From positions 1 through 41,070 of the forward strand of contig URDR01000020.1 of the NCBI GenBank assembly GCA_900546645.1: a DNA stretch of 41,070 nt. Direction: 5' to 3'. A program made the translations under genes and the position numbers. The notes beneath the pieces were generated by a model that had not been told where the DNA came from, made no database searches, and worked only from the letters and a program-made list of their open reading frames with translations. Below are positions 1 through 8,395 of the stretch, piece after piece. The stretch comes from an uncultured Bacteroides sp. Its GTDB lineage: Bacteria > Bacteroidota > Bacteroidia > Bacteroidales > Bacteroidaceae. Each line of letters opens with the position of its first letter. Positions within the stretch are counted from its first letter, which is position 1.

Positions 1-44
1 TAATGCTTTATTTTTTCTCTTTTTATGATTTTCTTTTCTTTCGA

Positions 45-1442
45 TTACTTACCGATGCAGAAATGCTTAAAGATATTTCCAAGCACTTCATCAGTTTCAA
101 TAGAGCCGCCGACAATTTCTCCCAAATGGTAAAGGCATTCACGTAAGTCTTGTGAAATGAGGTCACCGGGAAGCTGTGATAATAGTCCGTCTTGCACCCG
201 GTGAATTGCCTCTAAAGCATGAGTCAGCGCTTCGTAGTGCCGAATGTTGCTGACTACGACGTCATTTTGTGATAAATCAGGCAAAGAAGCATAACTGATT
301 AATAAATCTTGCAGTTCGGTAAGTCCCTTTTTTTGTTTTGCAGACAGAGAGATAACAAGGGTTTCTGATGGTAATTCTGAAAGATTTATAGATGCATTTT
401 TCGGTGCGATATCAGTTTTATTTACTATGACAACAAGATGTTTATCTTTGCATCGTGGCAGAATCTGACTAGTGAGTTGGCGGTATTGTACTTCAGCGCA
501 CGTCGCATCAATCACCCAAAGTACGATGTCTGCCTGTTCCAACTTTTGGAAGCTTCGCTCTATACCTAGGCTTTCAATAGTATCTGTTGTTTCACGAATA
601 CCAGCTGTGTCAATAAATCGGAAAGTAATTCCTCCTAAATTAATGGTGTCTTCAATCACATCACGAGTGGTGCCATGAATGTCACTGACAATGGCCCGCT
701 CTTCGTTTAAGAGTGCATTAAGTAGGGTGGATTTGCCAGCATTGGTTTCGCCAACAATGGCTACAGGAATTCCATTTTTTAAAGCATTTCCAATACTGAA
801 GGTGTGAACTAATCGGCTTATAATCGTTTCAATTTGATTGGCAATATCTTTTAGTTCAGAGCGGTCGGCGAATTCCAACTCTTCATGGTCACTGAAGTCG
901 AGTTCCAACTCCATGAGTGAAGTAAGATGAAGTAGCTTATCGCGTAGCATCGCCAACTCGCGACTAAATCCTCCACGCATCTGATTCATTGCCATGCGGT
1001 GAGTGGCAGCTGAGGTTGAAGCTATCAGGTCGGCTACTGCTTCTGCTTGGCTTAAGTCCATTTTTCCGTTTAAGAATGCCCGTTGGGTATATTCTCCCGG
1101 ACCAGCAGAGCGGCATCCGTTATTTATGAGAAGATACATGACTTGTTGGAGAATATAAGATGATCCGTGACAAGATATTTCTATGGAGTCTTCTCCCGTA
1201 TAAGAATGTGGTGCCTTGAATAGGCTTACCAAGACTTCGTCAATGACTTCTCCATTGTCATTTTTTATGTATCCAAATGTAAGCGTATTAGCTTGGCGGA
1301 GAGATAACTTTGGATTATTTTTTCCTGCCGGAGTAAAGATTCGTTCGGTTATGCTTATAGCCTCCGGACCGGAAACACGTACTATCCCGATTGCTCCTCC
1401 AGGAGCTGTGGAAATAGCGCAGATTGTATCTTGTATGTTCAT
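45..1442 (-). CDS. mnmE: tRNA modification GTPase MnmE
   Basis: Full-length MnmE (TrmE), 465 aa. With MnmG it installs the carboxymethylaminomethyl group on U34 of tRNAs reading two-fold degenerate codons, using formyl-tetrahydrofolate and FAD in the cytoplasm. An N-terminal folate-binding domain covers about residues 1-120, followed by a helical domain. The G domain is inserted in it: G1 GETNAGKST at 231-239, switch HGTTRD at 256-261, DTAG at 278-281 and NKTD at 341-344. The protein ends in the diagnostic CIGK, whose Cys is the family's catalytic residue. It is the last minus-strand gene at the left edge; the 44 bases beyond its stop hold nothing recognisable. It lies 73 bp downstream of the GAF gene. 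Nothing looks abnormal. Confidence 0.97.
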   Translation of the reverse strand: MNIQDTICAISTAPGGAIGIVRVSGPEAISITERIFTPAGKNNPKLSLRQANTLTFGYIKNDNGEVIDEVLVSLFKAPHSYTGEDSIEISCHGSSYILQQVMYLLINNGCRSAGPGEYTQRAFLNGKMDLSQAEAVADLIASTSAATHRMAMNQMRGGFSRELAMLRDKLLHLTSLMELELDFSDHEELEFADRSELKDIANQIETIISRLVHTFSIGNALKNGIPVAIVGETNAGKSTLLNALLNEERAIVSDIHGTTRDVIEDTINLGGITFRFIDTAGIRETTDTIESLGIERSFQKLEQADIVLWVIDATCAEVQYRQLTSQILPRCKDKHLVVIVNKTDIAPKNASINLSELPSETLVISLSAKQKKGLTELQDLLISYASLPDLSQNDVVVSNIRHYEALTHALEAIHRVQDGLLSQLPGDLISQDLRECLYHLGEIVGGSIETDEVLGNIFKHFCIGK

Positions 1443-1515
1443 AAATTAAAGTTGATAGACTGAATTATTCTGTAAAGATACTGCTTTTTTTTGATGTAAT
1501 ACGAATGATGTGGGT

Positions 1516-2004
1516 TTATTGATAGAGGCTTTCGGCCATTACATTGACTATTTTCTCCAGATAAATGCGGTCGGTTTCATCAAATGTATTGAGCTGGTCG
1601 CTGTCAATATCGAGCACTGCAATTACTTTCCCTTGAGCAAAAACGGGAACTACAATTTCTGATTTTGATAACGAACTGCATGCAATGTGACCGGGAAATA
1701 GATTAACGTCAGGGACTACAAGTGTTTGCTCTTTAGCCCATGCCGTACCACATACACCTCGTCCTTTGCGGATGCGGTAACAGGCCACACTCCCTTGAAA
1801 TGGTCCTAAAATAAGTTCTTCATTTTTTACTATGTAAAATCCTGTCCAGAAAAAGCCGAAGGCTTCTTTCAGTGCGGCGGTTGTATTTGCCAAAACGCTT
1901 ATTTCTTCTTTTTCATCAGAGATGAGAAGGCTGTATTGATTTAGAAATACTTGATAGCGTTCTTCTTTAGTAAGATGAGTGGGTTGTGTAAAACTTGCTT
2001 CCAT
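1516..2004 (-). CDS. GAF-domain free methionine-(R)-sulfoxide reductase
   Basis: A 162-aa single GAF domain of the fRMsr (MsrC/YebR) type, which reduces free methionine-R-sulfoxide in the cytoplasm. The three family cysteines are visible: ACYRIRKGRGVCGTAW carries two, and HIACSSLSKSEIVVPV, followed by GKVIAVLDIDS, carries the third. The length equals that of the known enzymes, so this is a stand-alone enzyme rather than a sensor kinase fragment. The start codon is only 20 bp beyond an inverted repeat (2025-2071) that separates it from the upstream nucleoside phosphorylase, so it may be expressed by readthrough or from a promoter I could not identify. Confidence 0.88.
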   Translation of the reverse strand: MEASFTQPTHLTKEERYQVFLNQYSLLISDEKEEISVLANTTAALKEAFGFFWTGFYIVKNEELILGPFQGSVACYRIRKGRGVCGTAWAKEQTLVVPDVNLFPGHIACSSLSKSEIVVPVFAQGKVIAVLDIDSDQLNTFDETDRIYLEKIVNVMAESLYQ

Positions 2005-2024
2005 GTCATTTTTATTGATAAAAA

Positions 2025-2071
2025 TCAGGTATCAAAACCTATATTCATAACTAGAGCGTTTTGATACCTGA
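2025..2071 (-). terminator. 14-bp inverted repeat, intrinsic terminator
   Basis: The arms at 2025-2038 and 2058-2071 are perfectly complementary (14 bp, 19-nt loop). Read on the minus strand the stem is followed by TTTTT, so it should end transcripts of the nucleoside phosphorylase. It stops only 20 bp before the start of the GAF gene, so it also lies in that gene's leader. Confidence 0.65.
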
Positions 2072-2091
2072 CTAGGGATGACGTAATGGGT

Positions 2092-2970
2092 TTAAATACG
2101 ATCAAGGACTACTTGTATTAAATCGTCTATTTGATTTACATATCCTGTATTAGCTTCTTTTGCGACCCGGTTAGCTATTACCATACATACGGTGGTGGCT
2201 TTATGACCGAGTAATTTAGATAGTCCGGCAAGAGCTGAACTTTCCATCTCAAAGTTGGTAATCCGATGGCCTTGATATTCAAAACTCTCGATTTTCGCGT
2301 TTTGGTGTGGGTCAGCCAAAGGAATACGAAGCTGTCTGCCTTGTGGTCCGAAGAATCCGCCGCATGCAACAGTTACGCCACGTACCATGTCTTTTTGTGC
2401 GATTCGTTCAACTAGTTCTTGATCTGCATCAATGACATATGGGCTAGGGGCACACATGTTACCGGTCCATCCCAAATGATTTAGTAATGCGCGCTCCATA
2501 GGAAGGTCGCATACAGCATTTCTTCCTTCGTAGAAATTAAGAAGTCCGTCGAATCCTACCGATTTTTCAGAGCAGATAAAGGTTCCGACTGGGGTAAAGG
2601 GTTGCAGACCTCCACAGGTTCCTATACGGACAATCTCCAGTTGACGGAGCTCCTCTTTTTCCTCACGAGTTTGAAAATCAATGTTGGCTAATGCATCTAA
2701 TTCATTTACAACGATATCTATATTGTCGCAGCCAATACCTGTTGAGGTTACAGTGATGCGTTTCCCTTTATAGATTCCTGTAACGGTTTTGAATTCACGG
2801 CTGGCTATTTCGCATTCTTTTTGTTCAAAATGCGAAGCAACTAGAGAAACTCTTCCTGGGTCACCCACTAAAATTACTTTGTCGGCTAGTTGTTCCGGTT
2901 TAACGTGTAAATGAAAAACCGAACCGTCAGAATTGATGATTAATTCTGAAGCTGGAAAATATTTTTTCAT
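2092..2970 (-). CDS. Nucleoside phosphorylase (uridine phosphorylase-like)
   Basis: A 292-aa cytoplasmic member of the PNP/UDP phosphorylase superfamily, which splits nucleosides with phosphate into base and ribose-1-phosphate. Visible motifs are the phosphate-binding GDPGRV near residue 36, the GTCGGLQ glycine-rich turn near 117 and NFEMESSAL near 240, where the glutamates bind ribose. Length and motif order favour a uridine-phosphorylase-like enzyme, but the base specificity cannot be read from the sequence. It follows floA by 19 bp and is probably co-transcribed with it. An inverted repeat lies just past its stop. Confidence 0.88.
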   Translation of the reverse strand: MKKYFPASELIINSDGSVFHLHVKPEQLADKVILVGDPGRVSLVASHFEQKECEIASREFKTVTGIYKGKRITVTSTGIGCDNIDIVVNELDALANIDFQTREEKEELRQLEIVRIGTCGGLQPFTPVGTFICSEKSVGFDGLLNFYEGRNAVCDLPMERALLNHLGWTGNMCAPSPYVIDADQELVERIAQKDMVRGVTVACGGFFGPQGRQLRIPLADPHQNAKIESFEYQGHRITNFEMESSALAGLSKLLGHKATTVCMVIANRVAKEANTGYVNQIDDLIQVVLDRI

Positions 2971-2989
2971 AAAAGTGATTATTTAAAAA

Positions 2990-3991
2990 TTATTTACCGA
3001 TAGGTTCATGTCCTGCCGGGTTATCATCTGGATGTGCAATGTTTTCCCGCATGGCTGTATCTGCCTGAATATTTTTCATACGATAGTAATCCATGATACC
3101 TAGATTTCCATTTCTGAAAGCATCTGCCATGGCTTTAGGCACCTCTGCTTCTGCCTGTATTACATTAGCTCTTGCTTCTTCGGCTTTGGCTTTCATTTCC
3201 TGTTCTAATGCAACAGCCATGGCACGGCGTTCTTCTGCCTTGGCTTGGGCTATGTTCTTGTCGGCATTAGCTTGATCGATTTGCAGCGATGCACCGATAT
3301 TTCTACCTATATCGATATCCGCAATATCAATAGACAGAATTTCGAATGCTGTTCCGGCGTCTAATCCTTTCCGGAGTACCAGTTTTGAGATTGAGTCGGG
3401 ATTTTCGAGTACGGATTTATGATTCTCAGATGAACCGATGGATGATACGATGCCTTCGCCTACACGTGCCAAAATGGTATCCTCGCCGGCACCCCCTACT
3501 AATTGCCGGATATTGGCTCGGACTGTAACACGTGCTTTGGCTATTAACTGGATTCCGTCTTTAGCTACGGCTGTTACAGGTGGTGTGTCAATTACTTTCG
3601 GGTTAACAGACATTTGTACTGCTTCAAATACATCACGTCCGGCCAAGTCGATACCAGTTGCCATTTGGAAAGACAATTCGATGTTGGCTTTTGAAGCCGA
3701 AACTAATGCGTGGACTACCTTTTCAACGTGTCCTCCAGCCATGTAATGTGCTTCCAGCTCATCGCGGGTTATATTACTAAGTCCGGCCTTATGCGCTTCT
3801 ATCATTGCCGGGACAATCACATAAGGAGGTACGTTACGGATGCGCATTAAAAAGAGCTGTATCAAAGAAATGCGTACACCTGATACTTTGGCTGATAACC
3901 ATAAGAAGAATGGCACATAGTGGAAAAATATAGCTAGGAATATAACTAAGCCTATTGCCACTATAAACGGTAAATAATTAAACTCAATCAT
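2990..3991 (-). CDS. floA: Flotillin-like protein FloA
   Basis: A 333-aa flotillin-like SPFH protein that scaffolds functional membrane microdomains. An N-terminal hydrophobic segment (about residues 5-33) anchors it. The SPFH region follows, with DTPPVTAVAKDGIQL near 134 and RVGEGIVSSIGS near 175. A long Ala/Glu/Lys-rich coiled coil (about 235-290, with AKAEERRAMA and EAEVPKAMADA) leads to a short polar tail. Length and layout match the short bacterial FloA (YqfA) rather than the larger FloT. It sits 33 bp after an NfeD-type gene, the classic flotillin-NfeD pairing. Confidence 0.93.
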   Translation of the reverse strand: MIEFNYLPFIVAIGLVIFLAIFFHYVPFFLWLSAKVSGVRISLIQLFLMRIRNVPPYVIVPAMIEAHKAGLSNITRDELEAHYMAGGHVEKVVHALVSASKANIELSFQMATGIDLAGRDVFEAVQMSVNPKVIDTPPVTAVAKDGIQLIAKARVTVRANIRQLVGGAGEDTILARVGEGIVSSIGSSENHKSVLENPDSISKLVLRKGLDAGTAFEILSIDIADIDIGRNIGASLQIDQANADKNIAQAKAEERRAMAVALEQEMKAKAEEARANVIQAEAEVPKAMADAFRNGNLGIMDYYRMKNIQADTAMRENIAHPDDNPAGHEPIGK

Positions 3992-4024
3992 AGTTTGCTA
4001 AGATTTTAGTTGTTAAGGATTATT

Positions 4025-4492
4025 TTAGTTAATACGTTTTACATACACTCGTCCGTCTTTGATGCGGACAATGGATACCGGTGTTTGCTCATCGATGAAG
4101 CCGTCTAGTGAATGAACTTCAATGATTTCGCCGTTGAAACTGGCATTGCCGATGAGGGTTAGCCGGGTTACAGTGATTCCCTGATCGCCTACGTGTAGCG
4201 AAAGACCTTTTAAGGGATCCGGACGGTAATCGATTGCAGACTTTAGCGACAGTTTGTCTACGGTGTGTGAGCGCATAAACCAAACGATTACTCCAATCAG
4301 TCCTACAATTGCAGCAGCAATAGTAATACCGCCGGCTTGCGCTCCCATGGTGTTGAATGCATAATAGATCGCATATAAAATGCTTATCCCTGAGGCAATT
4401 CCTGCCAGGCTTACTCCTGGTATGAGAAATACCTCAACCGCAAAGAGGAGCAGACCTCCGATAATCAGTGCAATAAGAATCAGTATTTCCAT
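4025..4492 (-). CDS. Short NfeD-family membrane protein
   Basis: A 155-aa NfeD protein lacking the N-terminal ClpP-like protease domain of the long form. Two hydrophobic stretches (about residues 1-30 and 32-72, rich in Ile, Gly and Ala) form the membrane part. The C-terminal third, with GDQGITVTRLTLIGNA and the ending TPVSIVRIKDGRVYVKRIN, has the look of the soluble OB-fold NfeD domain. Short NfeD proteins act with flotillins in membrane microdomains, and the adjacent floA supports that role here. The gene is 12 bp downstream of the TPR gene, so the three probably form one transcript. Confidence 0.88.
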   Translation of the reverse strand: MEILILIALIIGGLLLFAVEVFLIPGVSLAGIASGISILYAIYYAFNTMGAQAGGITIAAAIVGLIGVIVWFMRSHTVDKLSLKSAIDYRPDPLKGLSLHVGDQGITVTRLTLIGNASFNGEIIEVHSLDGFIDEQTPVSIVRIKDGRVYVKRIN

Positions 4493-4504
4493 AAAAGAAA
4501 AGGT

Positions 4505-5917
4505 TTAATGGTTTAACTCTTGAAGTTCAGTGTTTCGAATATTTACTGTACACAGTTCTATTTCCTTATATAATTCTTTGATTCTATTTTCCTGGTCTAA
4601 TATACTTGGCGTCATTTTCTGTTTTTCAGTTGCATTCGATGCCGCTATATATTTAGAACGCTGTTTGTTTAAAGATTGTTGCAAATCATTCAAGTCTTTT
4701 TCTTTTTGCTGGAGGATTTGATACATTTTCTTTGCTTCTTTAGACCGGAAGTCATTTAAAGTACGATAAATCAGATTGTCATCTATGATAAAATGGAAAT
4801 CCCCTTGTTTTTTTATTTCATTTTGTCCATACATGATTTGGGCAAGCTGCTGTTTGGCAAGGCGTACTTTATCGGCATCATGCCATGTCGATTTTATCGA
4901 TTTTAGTGCAGCCACATCCGTCAGTAGGATAGGGTCGGTTGTATCATAATCATAGACTTGCTTCGATTCATTCGGGGCAAATACGTAGATACAAACTTTA
5001 CCTTCAGGCTGGAAACGGTCGGTCGCAAACCATCCTAAGTTGTTGAAATCGTCTAAGGCATACATGTAATCATTATAGGGCGAATTAAAAGGCATTCCCA
5101 TATTGTCGGGGCGGAGATATGTATTCTCGTCTGAATCATATCGGGTAATAAAAATATCATATCCTCCCATGCAGTCAGCTCCTTGTGCTGCATAATAAAG
5201 TGTTACTCCATCTGAATCCATGAACGGGAAATTCAGGTTATCATTATAGTCATTTAAACCGGTCAAAGCCTCTAAATCTCCCCATTTGTCAATGAGCTTG
5301 GAAGAGGAATAGAGTTTGGTTTCTCCGTTGGTTTCTTTAGATAGAATCTTTTTGTCTTCCATCTCATTAATAAATTCAGTGCAGCCAGTATGCTCTATCA
5401 TCCGGATGCTTCCGGATTCTTTGCTTAATTTATAGGCTTTCAGGAAGTCGGTTTTATCTACTGAAAAGCTATCTATTACGGCAATCTTTTCTATGCCGCG
5501 CATCATCCGTGCCCCTTGACGATATTTTATCATAAGTGTTTCTGCTTCGGATGTATTCCGTTTTTTCTGCTCCAGCCAGTAGATATGATCTTCCAGATTA
5601 GCAATGGCATCATCAAAGCGGTATAAGTCATAATAAGCTTTGCTGAGATAAAGGAAGCCATTGATAACTTTGCGTTTCGCACTTTTTTCCAAGTAGGGCA
5701 ATGATTTATTTAATTCTCCTGTTTCGTAGCAGCAGGCTCCGTACCAGAAGTTGTAGTTGGCACTTGAGGGCGACTGCTTTACCAGACGTTCAAATACGGG
5801 TTTAGCTTTATCAAACTCTCCGTTTGTAAACCATTTTTGTGCTTGAGAAAGGGTCTGGGCAAAAGTTCCTCCAGCGGAGCATAAGAGTAAAAGGGCTAGT
5901 TTATATTTTTTATTCAT
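4505..5917 (-). CDS. Exported TPR / PD40-like protein of unknown function
   Basis: A 470-aa protein with a Sec signal peptide (MNKKYKLALLLLCSAGGTFA, cleavage near residue 20). Residues 21-120 contain TPR-like helices (AQKWFTNGEFDKAKPVFERL and YNFWYGACCYETGELNKSLP). The central part, about 220-320, has PD40/WD40-like blade patterns such as NFPFMDSDGVTLYYAA and NNLGWFATDR. The C-terminal 90 residues are a predicted Lys/Glu/Gln-rich coiled coil. It is likely periplasmic or envelope-associated, resembling the TPR/PD40 proteins of Bacteroidetes surface and gliding-type systems, but no function can be assigned. It leads the TPR-nfeD-floA-phosphorylase block. Confidence 0.75.
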   Translation of the reverse strand: MNKKYKLALLLLCSAGGTFAQTLSQAQKWFTNGEFDKAKPVFERLVKQSPSSANYNFWYGACCYETGELNKSLPYLEKSAKRKVINGFLYLSKAYYDLYRFDDAIANLEDHIYWLEQKKRNTSEAETLMIKYRQGARMMRGIEKIAVIDSFSVDKTDFLKAYKLSKESGSIRMIEHTGCTEFINEMEDKKILSKETNGETKLYSSSKLIDKWGDLEALTGLNDYNDNLNFPFMDSDGVTLYYAAQGADCMGGYDIFITRYDSDENTYLRPDNMGMPFNSPYNDYMYALDDFNNLGWFATDRFQPEGKVCIYVFAPNESKQVYDYDTTDPILLTDVAALKSIKSTWHDADKVRLAKQQLAQIMYGQNEIKKQGDFHFIIDDNLIYRTLNDFRSKEAKKMYQILQQKEKDLNDLQQSLNKQRSKYIAASNATEKQKMTPSILDQENRIKELYKEIELCTVNIRNTELQELNH

Positions 5918-5945
5918 AAGTTTCGCGTTGTAAAAGATTCTTTTT

Positions 5946-5961
5946 CAAATATACAAATATC
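5946..5961 (-). promoter_or_regulatory. Candidate -7 boxes for the TPR operon
   Basis: Two adjacent minus-strand TAnnTTTG matches lie here: TATATTTG (plus strand 5946-5953) and TATTTGTA-adjacent GATATTTG (5954-5961). They are about 30 bp ahead of the TPR gene start, and no clear -33 box was found. Confidence 0.4.
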
Positions 5962-6025
5962 TTTTGAATGTTCTTAGAGTTCATCAGATTTTTTGTGAAT
6001 AAACTTGTGAAGGAGGATGATTGAA

Positions 6026-6057
6026 TTTGTTGGATTCATTCTTTTCATGTATTTTTG
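6026..6057 (+). promoter_or_regulatory. Bacteroidetes promoter for the ttcA-like gene
   Basis: TTTG at 6026-6029 and TATTTTTG at 6050-6057 are separated by exactly 20 bp, matching TTTG-N19-21-TAnnTTTG. A transcript would begin near 6064. This excludes the upstream ATG at 6017 and supports translation from 6080. Confidence 0.75.
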
Positions 6058-6079
6058 CCCCGCTTTTAGAAAACAAGTT

Positions 6080-6811
6080 ATGGGACAAGATAAATTAATG
6101 CGTCGTATTGAGCAGCGTTTTGCAAAAGGAATCATTAAGTATGGATTGATTGAGGATGGTGACAAGGTATTGGTGGGATTGTCCGGAGGGAAAGACTCAT
6201 TGGCTTTGTTGGAATTGCTGGCTCGTCGTTCGCGTATCTTTAAACCTCGTTTCTCGGTTGTGGCTGCTCATATATCAATGAGTAATATTTCTTATGAATC
6301 GGATATGGAATATTTGCGCACGTATGCCGAGAATTTCAATGTCCCTTTTGTGCATTATGAAGCGTCGTTTGATCCTTCTACCGATACCCGTAAATCGCCC
6401 TGCTTTCTTTGTTCCTGGAATCGGCGCAAGGCTCTTTTTACTTTAGCTAAAGATTTGGGATGTAATAAAATTGCGCTAGGTCATCACATGGATGACATTC
6501 TGGAAACTCTGTTGATGAATATGACTTTTCAAGGAGCTTTCAGTACGATGCCTCCACGTTTGGTGATGCGTAAATTTGATATGACGATTATTCGCCCGAT
6601 GTGTTTGGTTCATGAGTCGGATTTGCAGGAAATGGCTTTGTTGCGAGGATTCCGCAAGCAAGTTAAAAATTGCCCTTATGAAAAAAATTCACATCGTTCG
6701 GATATGAAGGAAGTGCTTCGTCGCTTGGAAGAAATGAATCCAGAGGCTCGCTATAGCTTGTGGGGGAGTATGAATAATGTGCAAAATGATTTATTGCCTG
6801 AAGAAATATAG
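6080..6811 (+). CDS. TtcA-family tRNA thiolation PP-loop ATPase
   Basis: A 243-aa PP-loop ATPase of the TtcA/TtuA family. In this family the enzyme adenylates a tRNA base and replaces oxygen with sulfur, for example 2-thiocytidine-32. The P-loop GLSGGKDSLALLELL is near residue 36 and the central Cys pair is in PCFLCSWNRRKALF. HHMDDILETLLMNM and a further Cys in VKNCPYEKNSHRSD follow. The Cys residues would bind a 4Fe-4S cluster. The start was placed at 6080 (MGQDKLMRR) because the promoter overlaps the upstream in-frame ATG at 6017. The target base is not provable from sequence. It is divergent from the TPR operon. Confidence 0.85.
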   Translation: MGQDKLMRRIEQRFAKGIIKYGLIEDGDKVLVGLSGGKDSLALLELLARRSRIFKPRFSVVAAHISMSNISYESDMEYLRTYAENFNVPFVHYEASFDPSTDTRKSPCFLCSWNRRKALFTLAKDLGCNKIALGHHMDDILETLLMNMTFQGAFSTMPPRLVMRKFDMTIIRPMCLVHESDLQEMALLRGFRKQVKNCPYEKNSHRSDMKEVLRRLEEMNPEARYSLWGSMNNVQNDLLPEEI

Positions 6812-6831
6812 ATAGAATAAAGGATAAAAAG

Positions 6832-7203
6832 ATGAAAGGATTTTACACGATTGCATTATTGCTCGTATCCAATGTCTTCATGACATTTGCGTGGTACGGG
6901 CATTTAAAAATGAAACAGGAATTTAGCTGGTTTGCCTCCTTGCCTTTGATTGGGGTGATAGTATTCAGTTGGGCGATTGCTTTTTTTGAGTATTCCTGTC
7001 AGATTCCGGCAAACCGAATTGGTTTTATAGGGAATGGCGGACCGTTTTCTTTGATGCAACTAAAAGTAATTCAGGAAGTTATTACGCTGGTTGTTTTTAC
7101 GGTATTCACTACTGTGTTTTTTAAGGGGGAAGCTTTACACTGGAATCATCTGGCTGCTTTCCTTTGCTTGATAGCTGCTGTTTATTTTGTGTTTATGAAA
7201 TAA
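6832..7203 (+). CDS. DUF486 (DMT-superfamily) membrane protein
   Basis: A 123-aa integral membrane protein with four predicted helices (about residues 3-22, 34-52, 83-100 and 106-121). PLIGVIVFSWAIAFFEYS and the conserved QIPANRIGF, followed by FSLMQLKVIQEVITL, identify the DUF486 family, distantly related to small drug/metabolite transporters. No substrate can be given. It starts 20 bp after the ttcA-like stop and is probably co-transcribed with it. A strong bidirectional terminator follows. Confidence 0.85.
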   Translation: MKGFYTIALLLVSNVFMTFAWYGHLKMKQEFSWFASLPLIGVIVFSWAIAFFEYSCQIPANRIGFIGNGGPFSLMQLKVIQEVITLVVFTVFTTVFFKGEALHWNHLAAFLCLIAAVYFVFMK

Positions 7204-7250
7204 CCGATGGCGTAATCGGTGATTTGCTGACTGGAAATTAGTAATTATTT

Positions 7251-7297
7251 ATAAAAAACACCTTGGTATTTTTTTTAAATGCCAAGGTGTTTTTTAT
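7251..7297. terminator. 20-bp bidirectional terminator hairpin
   Basis: Arms 7251-7270 and 7278-7297 pair over 20 positions with one G-T wobble. A-tracts and T-tracts at both ends allow it to work on either strand. It follows the DUF486 gene. Confidence 0.85.
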
Positions 7298-7338
7298 AAA
7301 ACCTCAAGGCGTTTAAAAGAAGCGGACTTGGTGTTTAA

Positions 7339-7380
7339 AAAGCAAGAGGCGTACCATTTGAGTGATACACCTCTTGCTTT
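7339..7380. terminator. Second terminator hairpin between convergent genes
   Basis: AAAGCAAGAGG at 7339-7349 pairs with CCTCTTGCTTT at 7370-7380 over 11 bp, with partial pairing continuing inward. It lies 26 bp from the stop of the convergent DHOD-like gene. The spacer between the two hairpins holds CAAGGCGTTT, a motif seen again at 38896. Confidence 0.7.
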
Positions 7381-7405
7381 AAGCAGTTGATTGATTAGTT
7401 AATGA

Positions 7406-8383
7406 CTAATCTTCTCTGCTGCTATAGTATTTCATAAATTGCGTACGCTCAAAAGGATTAACCATGCCTGCTACATTTGCATTTAGTTTACCTTTAAATT
7501 GTCCAAGTTTTTCGTACCCGTTTTCTTCCATCCAAAGTAGCAACTCTTTCTTCATGGATTCAATTTCCTTGTCGCCATATTGATAAATCACGCTGCATAC
7601 TTCAACTGCAGAAGCCCCTGCCAAGATTGACTTAATAAGTCCTTTGCCGCAATGCACGCCTCCTGATACCGCATAGCTCATTTGAGGAATTTCAGCCGAA
7701 GCTATTGCAGTCCACCGGATTTTATCTGCCAGTTCTACGGGTGAACTCATCACATTGGTGCTTGTGAAAGTCTGATTGTCTATATTGATATCTGGTTGGT
7801 AAAAACGGTTGAACAAGACCACACCGTCAGCACCGTTGGCATACAGTTGGTTGATGAGAGCTATCGGATTAGTAAAGTTACTTCCCAACTTCATGATGAC
7901 AGGGATTTTAACCACTTTCTTAATGTGGCGCAGGATGTCAATGTGACGCTGTTCGAAGCTTCCGAATTGGTAGTCTTTACTTGTTTGTAGAGACAAGATG
8001 TTAATTTCCAGTGCATCGGCTCCGGCTTGCTCCATCATCTGGGCAAAGTCTATCCATTCACTGTCGCTATAGCAGTTAATGCTGGCGATAACAGGTATAT
8101 GACAGCAGGCTTTAGCATCTTTTATCAGCTGGATATGTTCGTTTAAGGCATGTGAACGGACATAAGCTCCCAGATAATCATCGGCTTCAGGAGAGCCGTA
8201 TCCTTGCATCGCTCCAGCCTGTATGCTGATTTGTTCTTCAAATACAGATTTCAGGACAACGGCACCTGCTCCGGCAGCTTCTAATTTCTGGATTTTCTCT
8301 GCTGTATTTGTCAGCCCAGAACTGCTGACAATAATGGGGTTATTTAATTCTAAACCCGCAAAGGTTGTTTTGATTTGTGTCAT
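7406..8383 (-). CDS. Dihydroorotate dehydrogenase-like flavoprotein
   Basis: A 325-aa TIM-barrel protein of the class I dihydroorotate dehydrogenase superfamily, expected to bind FMN. Visible are LNNPIIVSSSGLTNTAEKI near residue 13, VIASINCYSD near 99, ALEINILSLQ near 125, IPVIMKLGSNF near 160 and YAVSGGVHCGKGLIKSILAG near the C-terminus. In the active-site region SINCYS carries a Cys near residue 104, but I cannot map it confidently onto the catalytic residue of pyrimidine DHODs. It may therefore be a paralog rather than the pathway enzyme PyrD. It is the last gene of a DUF4494-yggS-DHOD block, 12 bp after yggS. Confidence 0.8.
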   Translation of the reverse strand: MTQIKTTFAGLELNNPIIVSSSGLTNTAEKIQKLEAAGAGAVVLKSVFEEQISIQAGAMQGYGSPEADDYLGAYVRSHALNEHIQLIKDAKACCHIPVIASINCYSDSEWIDFAQMMEQAGADALEINILSLQTSKDYQFGSFEQRHIDILRHIKKVVKIPVIMKLGSNFTNPIALINQLYANGADGVVLFNRFYQPDINIDNQTFTSTNVMSSPVELADKIRWTAIASAEIPQMSYAVSGGVHCGKGLIKSILAGASAVEVCSVIYQYGDKEIESMKKELLLWMEENGYEKLGQFKGKLNANVAGMVNPFERTQFMKYYSSRED

Positions 8384-8395
8384 ATAGTTTATGAT

